Of a stretch of DNA of 43,808 bases, positions 25,297-32,536 are shown in pieces; positions within the stretch are counted from its first letter, which is position 1, and each line of letters begins with the position of its first letter. The stretch comes from an uncultured Lachnospiraceae bacterium (GTDB lineage Bacteria > Bacillota > Clostridia > Lachnospirales > Lachnospiraceae), in the NCBI GenBank assembly GCA_947385425.1, contig CANDKY010000022.1, forward strand, positions 1-43,808. The letters run 5' to 3'. Made by a program: the position numbers and the translations under genes. Below the pieces are notes generated by a model that was given only the letters and a program-made list of their open reading frames with translations, had not been told where the DNA came from and made no database searches.

Positions 25297-27351
25297 ATGG
25301 ATGGTAGTGCGAAGATAACAGAGATTAAAGGGGTGGGGGAGAAGACGGCGAAGCTTTTTGGGAAACTGGATGTCCAAACGGTCGGGGAATTGCTGCATAC
25401 TTATCCGAGGGATTATGAGGAGTTTAAGGAGCCGGTTGCCATCGCGGATTGTGCCGCGGGTGAGCTTTGTTCGGTGCGGGCTTGTCTGGTGGGGAATATT
25501 GCGGTGAAAAAGGTGCGTAACCTGACGGTTTTGAATTTTGTTATCAGGGATGCGGGCGGGCAGATTTTTATGACTTATTTTAATATGCCTTATGTGAGGA
25601 ACCTGTTAAAAAGGGGGCTGTTTTATATTTTCCGCGGCGTGGTACAGTCAAAAAACGGTAAGCTTGCCATGGAGCAGGCGAAGATTTACAGGCCGGAGGA
25701 GTATTTCAAACTGACGGGGATATTGCAGCCCAGGTATTCCCTTACGGCCGGCCTGACAAACCATATGGTGGCAAAGGCGGTGCGGCAGGCTTTGTCTCTG
25801 TGTGAATTCCCGCGGGATTACCTTCCGGAGTGGATAAGGGTGGAACAGGGATTGGAGGATTACCGGAAGGCGGTAGAGGAGATTCATTTTCCGCCGGATT
25901 ATGAAAGTATGCTGAAGGCCCGCAGGCGCCTGGCATTTGATGAATTTTTCCTGTTTATCCTTATGCTGCGGAAATGCCGGGAGAATAATGATGTGCTGGA
26001 AAACCGGTATCCGATGGAGGACGATGCGCAGGTGCGGAAGCTGGCAGAGGCGCTCCCTTATAAACTTACAGAGGCGCAAAGGAAAGTCTGGCAGGAAATC
26101 AGAGGGGATTTGCAGGGGGGATTTGCAATGAACCGGCTGATCCAGGGGGATGTTGGATCCGGCAAGACGATTCTCGCTTTTCTGGCCTTGCTATTGTGTG
26201 TATCCAACGGTTATCAGGGGGCTATGATGGCGCCGACCGAGGTGTTGGCGGCACAGCATTATGAGTCTATGACAGAACTGACGGAAAAGTATGGGCTGCC
26301 ATTCCGTCCGGCGCTGCTGACCGGTTCCATGACGGCGAAGGAGAAAAGGCGGGTGTATGAAGCCATTCAGTGCGGGACGGTAAATGTTGTGATTGGCACC
26401 CATGCGCTGATCCAGGAGAGGGTGGAGTATCGGGATCTGGCGCTTGTGGTTACGGATGAACAGCACCGTTTCGGTGTGCGGCAGAGGGAAAGCCTTGCCG
26501 GGAAGGGGGAGGATGTACATGTGATGGTTATGAGCGCGACGCCGATCCCAAGGACTCTGGCGATTATTTTGTATGGGGATCTGGATATCTCGATAGTGGA
26601 TGAGCTTCCCGCGGACAGGCTTCCCATTAAAAACTGTGTGGTGGGGACGGAATATCGGGAGAAAGCTTACCGCTTTCTGGCCAAAGAAGTTGCGGCAGGA
26701 CGGCAGGTTTATGTCATTTGCCCTATGGTGGAAGAGGGGGAGCTGGAAGGGGTGGAGAATGTCACTTCTTATACGGAAAAGCTTAAGAGCATCCTGCCGC
26801 CTGAAATTCGGGTCGCCTGCCTGCACGGGAAGATGCGTCCCGCGGATAAAAACCGGATTATGGAGGAATATGCCGCACATATGATTGATGTGCTTGTATC
26901 CACTACGGTGATAGAGGTCGGGATTAATGTCCCCAATGCAACGGTGATGATGATAGAAAATGCGGAACGTTTCGGGCTGGCGCAGCTCCACCAGCTTCGC
27001 GGAAGGGTCGGCAGGGGGGGACATCAGTCTTACTGTATTTTTATCAACGGTTCCGGCAAACCGCAGGCTTTTGAACGGCTGGATATCCTGAACCGTTCCA
27101 ATGACGGTTTTTTTATTGCCGGGGAAGATTTGAAGCTGCGCGGGCCGGGGGATTTATTCGGCATAAGGCAGAGCGGGCTGATGGATTTTAAGATCGGGGA
27201 TGTGTATCAGGACGCCGGGCTGTTAAAGGAGGCGGAAGGCTGTGCGGAACGGCTGCTGGCAAAAGACAGGAAATTGGCCAGGCCGGAACATGGGGCGCTT
27301 CGGGCTTATGTGGGACAGGTTTTGGGTGAGACGGATTTCAGGACGATTTAA
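25297..27351 (+). CDS. recG: ATP-dependent DNA helicase RecG
   Basis: Superfamily 2 helicase that remodels stalled replication forks. The 684-aa protein has the N-terminal wedge (OB) domain, with KGVGEKTAKLFGKL and YPRDYEEF near the start. The helicase motifs follow: I, GDVGSGKT (about 284-291); II, DEQHRFG (about 386-392); III, SATPIPRT; IV-VI, STTVIEVGINVPNAT and QLHQLRGRVGRGG. The C-terminal RecG block GDLFGIRQSG is present. I start at the ATG at 25297, in line with family length; the open frame runs upstream into the hairpin repeats and is not coding there. The ribosome site (AGGTGGG) is mediocre. Confidence 0.96.
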   Translation: MDGSAKITEIKGVGEKTAKLFGKLDVQTVGELLHTYPRDYEEFKEPVAIADCAAGELCSVRACLVGNIAVKKVRNLTVLNFVIRDAGGQIFMTYFNMPYVRNLLKRGLFYIFRGVVQSKNGKLAMEQAKIYRPEEYFKLTGILQPRYSLTAGLTNHMVAKAVRQALSLCEFPRDYLPEWIRVEQGLEDYRKAVEEIHFPPDYESMLKARRRLAFDEFFLFILMLRKCRENNDVLENRYPMEDDAQVRKLAEALPYKLTEAQRKVWQEIRGDLQGGFAMNRLIQGDVGSGKTILAFLALLLCVSNGYQGAMMAPTEVLAAQHYESMTELTEKYGLPFRPALLTGSMTAKEKRRVYEAIQCGTVNVVIGTHALIQERVEYRDLALVVTDEQHRFGVRQRESLAGKGEDVHVMVMSATPIPRTLAIILYGDLDISIVDELPADRLPIKNCVVGTEYREKAYRFLAKEVAAGRQVYVICPMVEEGELEGVENVTSYTEKLKSILPPEIRVACLHGKMRPADKNRIMEEYAAHMIDVLVSTTVIEVGINVPNATVMMIENAERFGLAQLHQLRGRVGRGGHQSYCIFINGSGKPQAFERLDILNRSNDGFFIAGEDLKLRGPGDLFGIRQSGLMDFKIGDVYQDAGLLKEAEGCAERLLAKDRKLARPEHGALRAYVGQVLGETDFRTI

Positions 27352-27395
27352 GGCATTTCTGGATTTTTTGGGCGGGCTGTGCCCAAGGGATGACA

Positions 27396-27432
27396 AAACC
27401 CGCAGCCGTTATACTCTGCGGGTTTGTTAATT
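27396..27432 (+). terminator. terminator after recG
   Basis: AAACCCGCAG (27396-27405) and CTGCGGGTTT (27416-27425) are perfect inverted copies with a 10-base loop, followed by GTTAATTT. It separates recG from the oppositely directed small genes. Confidence 0.6.
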
Positions 27433-27488
27433 TATATATCTTTCTCGTCCTCTGTTTTTACTCCTGTTTTCCTGCATACCGGCTTACC

Positions 27489-27635
27489 TTAGAAAGCCCT
27501 GGGGGATACATTCAACAGTGCGTAAGAGTTCCTTTTCAGCATTTCCGCCGCTTCCTCTTCGTTACCTACGCGGTTTAAAACAACCAGGTTCTTAACAAAA
27601 TATTTTTCTACCATATTCATCATATAATTTTTCAT
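27489..27635 (-). CDS. 48-aa small protein, paralogue B
   Basis: Minus-strand ATG at 27635, TAA at 27491-27489. The product starts MKNYMMNMVEKYFVKNLVVL, continues with an acidic EEEAAEMLKRNSYALL helix and ends NVSPRAF. It is 41 of 48 identical to paralogue A (27931-28077), and the differences include synonymous changes, a sign of protein-level constraint. AAAGGTG precedes the start. No membrane segment or leader peptide cleavage site is evident, so it is probably cytoplasmic and helical. I do not recognise the family. It lies downstream of the TetR gene and paralogue A in the same direction. Confidence 0.75.
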   Translation of the reverse strand: MKNYMMNMVEKYFVKNLVVLNRVGNEEEAAEMLKRNSYALLNVSPRAF

Positions 27636-27660
27636 TTCTCAACACACCTTTCTTTTTTAT

Positions 27661-27746
27661 TCCAGCATTTTCATTGCTATTCCAGCTTTTTCACTTCTAT
27701 TCCAGCTTTTTCATTTCTATATCCAGTCCAGCATTTTTATTTCTAT
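27661..27746. repeat. four 20-bp tandem units upstream of paralogue B
   Basis: Units reading TCCAGCTTTTTCATTTCTAT on the plus strand start at 27661, 27681, 27701 and 27727 (periods 20, 20 and 26), with one to three changes each. On the minus strand they lie just ahead of the ribosome site of the 48-aa gene. They may be regulatory or simple slippage products. Confidence 0.7.
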
Positions 27747-27775
27747 ATTTTACTACCTGCATTGTGCAGTTTTTT

Positions 27776-27816
27776 GTTTGGCTGTCGTCTGCTGTCTGAA
27801 TACTACAGCCAAATTT
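27776..27816. other. stem-loop between the two 48-aa genes
   Basis: TTTGGCTGT (27777-27785) and ACAGCCAAA (27805-27813) are inverted copies. It lies in the otherwise uninformative AT-rich gap 27747-27930. On the minus strand it could attenuate transcription between the two small genes. Confidence 0.35.
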
Positions 27817-27930
27817 GCTTTATTCCATATTCAATTTCCCATATTCAGTTTTTTATTTTATTTTTTAATTCTCAGTTCCCGTGTCCGCCGGGCTTTTTCT
27901 GCTTCCTGTTCTGAGTTTCAGCGTTCCCCT

Positions 27931-28077
27931 CTAGAAAAATCTGGGGGATACATTCAGGAGTGCATAGGAGTTTCTTTTCAGCATTTCCGCTGCTTCCTCT
28001 TCCTTCCCTACATGATTGAAAACAACCAGGTTATTCGCAAAATATTTTTCTACCATAGACATCATATAATTTTTCAT
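27931..28077 (-). CDS. 48-aa small protein, paralogue A
   Basis: Minus-strand ATG at 28077, TAG at 27933-27931. Starts MKNYMMSMVEKYFANNLVVF, ends LLNVSPRFF. AAAGGTGG is 6 bases before the start, a good site. It differs from paralogue B at seven positions (7, 14, 15, 20, 22, 25 and 47), most of them conservative. Outside the two coding frames the flanks are not similar, so only the gene has been kept. It follows the TetR gene by 225 bases on the same strand. Role unknown; a signalling, immunity or regulatory small protein are all open. Confidence 0.78.
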   Translation of the reverse strand: MKNYMMSMVEKYFANNLVVFNHVGKEEEAAEMLKRNSYALLNVSPRFF

Positions 28078-28302
28078 GTTCCGCCACCTTTCTTCCTTTT
28101 GGATTTGCCCGAACAGCTTTGGCGCCGCGGGCTTGCTGTGTTTTGTTTACAATATGCATCATACTCCGCCTTTATAGCCGCCGCCAGATATTTTGTTGAT
28201 ATCTTTTAAGGCAATATTGATATATTTGGAAAAAAGCGGGGCATACGTTGCGGCGGAAAAGGAACCTGCTGGATTTACCGTTATTTTTTGCAGTTCTGTA
28301 TA
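28078..28302 (-). other. gap after the TetR gene with possible coding remnant
   Basis: No complete gene. Read on the minus strand, the TetR frame stays open past its TAA for about 47 codons (ending KDINKISGGGYKGGV), and a second frame overlapping it reads KYLAAAIKAEYDAYCKQ. Together they look like one helical protein broken by a frameshift, or chance. A start codon is missing. I make no gene call. Confidence 0.3.
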
Positions 28303-28893
28303 TTAGATGCTTTTCCTTTCCTCCGGCAGAATATCCGTATATTTCAGGACAGCGGCCGAGATATTGTAAATAAGCTTGGATATTTCAGCCGGCGTTTCCT
28401 CCATCGGGCCGGCCAGCCAATTTTGTATGACACTGATGCTGCCGGCCACAAGGTAGTTGAAAACATAGTCGGACATTTTATTCTCCGTCCCGGCGGCTTT
28501 CATGTTTTCCTTAAAAAAATCCACTGTATCACCCAGCATCTTTTTTGTAAAACTGCCGTCAATGCTGTTATCTGTCAGCAGCCGGTATATTTCGCTGTTT
28601 TTTTGTACATCGGTGAGAAGCCGGTTCAGGGCTTTTTCCCCATGGTTAATGCCGGCCGTTTCCATTTCACGCATACATTGCGTGCCCTTTAACAGGGTTT
28701 CTTCTTCGATTTCCTGCAAAATATCCTGGACATTCCCGTAATGCTTGTAAAACGTGGAGCGGTTTAATTCGGCTTCACTGCAAAGTTCGCTTACCGTAAT
28801 TTGGTAAATCGGTTTTTTCTGCAGGAGGGCAATCAGGCTGTTTTTTAATAACAGCCTGGTCAGGCGTGTACGTTGGTTGTCTTTTTTTTCCAT
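28303..28893 (-). CDS. TetR/AcrR family transcriptional regulator
   Basis: A 196-aa one-component repressor. The N-terminal helix-turn-helix is ITVSELCSEAELNRSTFYKHY (about residues 31-51), the classic TetR recognition helix pattern; the C-terminal helices form the ligand and dimer domain (TetR_C_33-like, WLAG...AEISKLIY). I start at the ATG at 28893 because GAGGTG precedes it; an upstream ATG would add 27 residues with no TetR similarity. It diverges from the condensation-fold gene at 29118 and an inverted repeat lies between them, so it most likely represses that gene and itself. The two 48-aa genes lie downstream. Confidence 0.9.
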   Translation of the reverse strand: MEKKDNQRTRLTRLLLKNSLIALLQKKPIYQITVSELCSEAELNRSTFYKHYGNVQDILQEIEEETLLKGTQCMREMETAGINHGEKALNRLLTDVQKNSEIYRLLTDNSIDGSFTKKMLGDTVDFFKENMKAAGTENKMSDYVFNYLVAGSISVIQNWLAGPMEETPAEISKLIYNISAAVLKYTDILPEERKSI

Positions 28894-28979
28894 ATAGGCA
28901 CCTCTTTCCGGACAAATTTGCCATCTGGTTCTTTTTTGCGGCAAATTACCCCTTATTTGTTGGTCTGGCATCATATCAA

Positions 28980-29006
28980 TGTAGATTGACTGTTGATAAA
29001 TCTACA
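28980..29006. promoter_or_regulatory. TetR operator candidate
   Basis: TGTAGATT (28980-28987) and AATCTACA (28999-29006) are perfect inverted half sites, 11 bases apart. The right half starts one base after the -35 box of the plus-strand promoter. An ATCAA / TTGAT pair (28976-28980 and 28993-28997) overlaps it. Confidence 0.6.
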
Positions 29007-29021
29007 CATTGTTGTTATTAT
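28993..29021 (+). promoter_or_regulatory. promoter of the condensation-fold gene
   Basis: TTGATA (28993-28998), 17 bases, TATTAT (29016-29021), about 96 bases before the start codon. It is overlapped by the TetR operator candidate. Confidence 0.6.
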
Positions 29022-29117
29022 AACAGCATAATATAAAAAATACGTTTTGTCAAAGAAAAAAGGCAAAGCAGGCTGCGTTGACAGTTTGATAGTTTCCATG
29101 TACAAAAGGAGGGCAAT

Positions 29118-30407
29118 ATGAAAATTCAGACAGAAGCAGGGGATCAGACACAATATCTGGCACATGAGTTTAACGACAATACTATCCGGTTCATTATTAA
29201 ATATTCCGGTTTGGCAAACGCGCAGATTCTGCAGCGGGCAGCGGAAATATTAGTCCGGCGTATTGACATTCTGCATAGTTCCTTCCATGTAGGTATTTCC
29301 GGCACCAAATGGGTGGTAAATGAGGATTATCCAACAGAAGGGCTGACCATTATACGCAATATTTCTGGCGATGTGGTAAAAGCGGCCAAAGAAGCCGCGC
29401 TGCATGCCATTGATTATTCCGGCAGGGTGCAGATCCGCTGTTACCTCTTTTCCAATGAATCGGAAAGCGCTTTGGTTTTTCTGGCCGGGCATATGTGTAC
29501 GGACGGACGGGACGCCATATATCTGCTGGAAAAACTGATTGAGATTTATCGGAATCTGGACAATGGAGGTACAGGGGAAAATGTAGCGCTGAAAAACGGG
29601 AGCCGTTCCATTGAGCAGTGTTACAGTGAAGATCCAAAGATGCTTTCCCCGGATTTGCAAAAATTGTTAAAATCCGAAAAAGAAAAACAGATAAAAAGTA
29701 TCTATTCTTTCCGCACAGAGGGAAAGGGGCGGCCCTGTTTTATAGAATGTATGATCCCGAAAGAGGACATTGCACGGTGCAGGAAGCTGGCGGATGGATG
29801 TACCGTAAACGATGTTGTTCTTGCGGCATACTGCAGGGCATATGTCTGTCAGATGGGTTTGGAAAGCGATACCCCTGTTGCTATTGCAACGATGATGGAT
29901 TTGAGGAAATATATTCCCGATGGGGATTCCGATGGTGTAGCTAATTTTTCCGGGCCTGTCAGTATCTGCCTGCCGGATGGTATCGGCGAAAGCTTCAGCC
30001 ATACCTTAAATAAGATCGCAGGGCAGACAGCCGTTGTAAAAGATGATAAAAAAGCCGGCCTGGATGCGGTCCTTGCCGTTAAGAAAGCTTTCGGAATGCT
30101 CCCTTTCCCACTGATAGTCCGTCTTGGGAAAAAAATGTACGGCGAAATGCCGATCGGCATGACAAACATCGGAAACATAACGCGTGACAAGCTGACGCTG
30201 GGGAATTGCCCTGCCGATGATTTTCTCTTTGCAGGCCCTCTGAAAAAGAAACCCGCCCTGCAGTTGTCTGTGAACGGCCTGGACGGAGATGTCCGGTTAT
30301 GCATAATTTCCGAATGTACCGCCCAGGATCAAATCCAACTGGAAGAGCTTCTGCAAAGGCTTGTTTTTCAAATCAAATGGCAGTCCGCGGGCAAGCCGTT
30401 AATTTAA
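29118..30407 (+). CDS. condensation/acyltransferase-fold protein
   Basis: A 429-aa protein of the CoA-dependent acyltransferase (condensation, wax-ester synthase, Atf) superfamily. The active-site motif HxxxDG is at residues 125-130 (GHMCTDGRD), and TNIGNI near residue 352 fits the second conserved loop. The N-terminal segment (residues 36-60, QILQRAAEILVRRIDILHSSF) is the usual opening of such domains. There is no partner carrier or adenylation domain nearby, so it is more likely a free acyl or alcohol acyltransferase than an NRPS part. The ATG at 29118 follows AGGAGG. Control by the divergent TetR is inferred. Substrate unknown. Confidence 0.8.
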   Translation: MKIQTEAGDQTQYLAHEFNDNTIRFIIKYSGLANAQILQRAAEILVRRIDILHSSFHVGISGTKWVVNEDYPTEGLTIIRNISGDVVKAAKEAALHAIDYSGRVQIRCYLFSNESESALVFLAGHMCTDGRDAIYLLEKLIEIYRNLDNGGTGENVALKNGSRSIEQCYSEDPKMLSPDLQKLLKSEKEKQIKSIYSFRTEGKGRPCFIECMIPKEDIARCRKLADGCTVNDVVLAAYCRAYVCQMGLESDTPVAIATMMDLRKYIPDGDSDGVANFSGPVSICLPDGIGESFSHTLNKIAGQTAVVKDDKKAGLDAVLAVKKAFGMLPFPLIVRLGKKMYGEMPIGMTNIGNITRDKLTLGNCPADDFLFAGPLKKKPALQLSVNGLDGDVRLCIISECTAQDQIQLEELLQRLVFQIKWQSAGKPLI

Positions 30408-30511
30408 GTTTTCCGGAGCCGTAAACAACGGTATAGCCCTCCAAACTTCACATTGCATACAATACTGATCTATGCTATACTTTACATTGTTAGGACTACA
30501 GGGAATGTCAA

Positions 30512-30578
30512 ACTGTCCGGAAATAACTTATGGCAATGGCTTGCCACAAGTTCTTGCCATAAGTTATTTCCGGACAGT
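30512..30578. repeat. palindromic element, short copy (family member 2)
   Basis: Perfect 25-base inverted arms at 30512-30536 and 30554-30578 with a 17-base loop. The outer end ACTGTCCNGAAATAACTTA is shared with 3768-3970, but the interior is missing. It lies between the condensation-fold gene and thrC. The stem is far longer than a normal terminator and has no T-run. Confidence 0.8.
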
Positions 30579-30658
30579 CACCAGGAAAACCTAATTCGTC
30601 CTGACACAGTTTCTGGCAGAATAAAAAAAGTAAAAATTCAGATATGTGAGGTAAGGCA

Positions 30659-32149
30659 ATGGAAGTTTTATATAACAGTACGAGAGATAATGATATTCAT
30701 GTCCGGGCTTCGGAAGCGATACTGAAAGGGCTTTCGGAGGACGGCGGCCTGTTTGTGCCGGACCATATCCCGGCGCTGGATAAAAGCCTGGCGGAGCTGT
30801 CCGCGATGAATTATCAGGAAGTGGCTTATGAGGTTATGAAGCTGTACCTGACGGATTTCACGCCGGAGGAACTGAAAGGATGCATCGCAAAAGCATATGA
30901 TGAAAAATTTGACACGGAAGTGATAGCCCCGCTTGTCTGTGCGGGCGGAGCGTATTATCTGGAGTTGTTCCACGGCGCAACGATTGCCTTTAAGGATATG
31001 GCGCTGTCGCTTTTGCCGCATTTGATGACGGTATCCGCCCAAAAAAATAAGGTAAAGAATGAAATCGTGATACTGACGGCGACTTCGGGGGATACGGGCA
31101 AGGCGGCCCTCGCCGGGTTTGCAGGTGTGGAGGGCACAAAGATTATTGTATTTTACCCGAAGGACGGTGTCAGCCCGATACAGGAGAGACAGATGATAAC
31201 CCAGAAAGGGGAAAATACATATGTGGTAGGTATCCATGGCAATTTCGATGATGCGCAGACCGGGGTGAAGAAAATTTTTGCCGATAAAGGGCTGGCGGAG
31301 AAGATGGATCGGCAGGGGTTCCAGTTTTCATCGGCAAATTCCATTAATATCGGGCGTCTGGTGCCCCAGATTGTATATTATGTATATGCTTATGGCAGGC
31401 TTATGGCGGAAGGGAAGATAGCGGAAGGGGATAAGATCCATGTGGTTGTCCCTACGGGGAACTTCGGCAATATCCTCGCGGCATATTATGCGAAAAATAT
31501 GGGACTGCCCGTCGGTAAGCTTATCTGCGCCTCCAATGAGAATAAGGTGCTTTATGATTTCTTCCGTACCAGTGTCTATGACAGGAACCGGGAATTTGTG
31601 CTGACCAGTTCGCCGTCCATGGATATTTTGATTTCCAGCAACCTGGAGCGGCTCATTTACCGGATCGCCGGAAACGATGCCGGGAAGAACGCGGAATTGA
31701 TGAAAGCGTTAGCCGGTGAAGGGAAGTACAGGATTACGGAAGAAATGCGAAAAGAACTGGGTGATTTTTACGGCAATTATGCGTCCGGGCAGGAAACTTC
31801 GGAGATGATCCGGGCGCTTTATGAAAATACCGGGTATGTACTGGATACCCATACGGCGGTGGCGGCTTGTGTTTACCGCAAATATACGGAGGAGACGGGC
31901 GATCGGACGCCCACAGTGATAGCTTCTACGGCCAGTCCGTTTAAGTTTACGCGGAGCGTAATGAACGCTATCGATGAAAAGTACGATAAAATGTCAGATT
32001 TTGAACTGGTGGACGAATTATCCTCCATTGCAAATGTGGCAGTCCCGGCAGCGATTGAGGAAATCCGTACCGCTCCTGTGCTGCATGACCATGTATGCGG
32101 AAAAGAGGAAATGCAGAAGGCTGTGGAAGAGTTCCTGGGGCTTAAGTAG
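30659..32149 (+). CDS. thrC: threonine synthase
   Basis: PLP enzyme that converts O-phosphohomoserine to threonine, the last step of the pathway. The 496-aa protein is the long form. It opens with the N-terminal EVLYNSTRDND and SEDGGLFVPDHIP. The PLP lysine is K112 (GATIAFKDMALS), and ILTATSGDTGKAAL and VPTGNFGNILAAYYA are the phosphate-binding loops. RBS GAGGTAAGG precedes the ATG. No other thr gene lies in the window. A palindromic repeat lies 80 bases upstream. Confidence 0.96.
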   Translation: MEVLYNSTRDNDIHVRASEAILKGLSEDGGLFVPDHIPALDKSLAELSAMNYQEVAYEVMKLYLTDFTPEELKGCIAKAYDEKFDTEVIAPLVCAGGAYYLELFHGATIAFKDMALSLLPHLMTVSAQKNKVKNEIVILTATSGDTGKAALAGFAGVEGTKIIVFYPKDGVSPIQERQMITQKGENTYVVGIHGNFDDAQTGVKKIFADKGLAEKMDRQGFQFSSANSINIGRLVPQIVYYVYAYGRLMAEGKIAEGDKIHVVVPTGNFGNILAAYYAKNMGLPVGKLICASNENKVLYDFFRTSVYDRNREFVLTSSPSMDILISSNLERLIYRIAGNDAGKNAELMKALAGEGKYRITEEMRKELGDFYGNYASGQETSEMIRALYENTGYVLDTHTAVAACVYRKYTEETGDRTPTVIASTASPFKFTRSVMNAIDEKYDKMSDFELVDELSSIANVAVPAAIEEIRTAPVLHDHVCGKEEMQKAVEEFLGLK

Positions 32150-32157
32150 GTGAAGGT

Positions 32158-32499
32158 ATGGGCGGTGCAGGTATTTTTGAACTGCTGATTATCAGCGGCG
32201 GATTTTATCTTATTTATGCGGCGGTTGTTTTGAAAACCAGAGGGGAGATCATCAAAGGGGTTATGGTTTCCAGAGATGTAAACGTGGATAATATACGGGA
32301 TAAGGAGGGCTTTATCCGGTATATGTTCCCGCGTGTGCTTCTTATGGGGATTTTTACGGTGGCAATGGGCGGGATCCATGTGCTGATCCCTTATATGCAT
32401 TGGCCGGCCTGGATTTCCATAGCGGCCGTGTCGGGCTACCTGGTATTGCTGATGATATTTTCGGCGGTCGCCGTTAAGGCCGGGAAAAAATTTATTTGA
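32158..32499 (+). CDS. small membrane protein of unknown function
   Basis: A 113-aa protein with three hydrophobic segments: residues 5-25, 58-78 and 85-107. A charged loop, GEIIKGVMVSRDVNVDNIRDK, separates the first two. It starts 8 bases after thrC, so it is probably co-transcribed. The ribosome site GTGAAGG is acceptable. I do not recognise a family. Confidence 0.75.
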   Translation: MGGAGIFELLIISGGFYLIYAAVVLKTRGEIIKGVMVSRDVNVDNIRDKEGFIRYMFPRVLLMGIFTVAMGGIHVLIPYMHWPAWISIAAVSGYLVLLMIFSAVAVKAGKKFI

Positions 32500-32536
32500 T
32501 GTGGATTTTCCGGCAGCGGGACGGGATGAAAGGTAA

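Noticed and set aside
27778-28209. 143-codon plus-strand frame rich in Phe and Ser
   Set aside because: It is antisense to the 48-aa gene at 27931-28077, whose ribosome site and paralogue make it far more credible.
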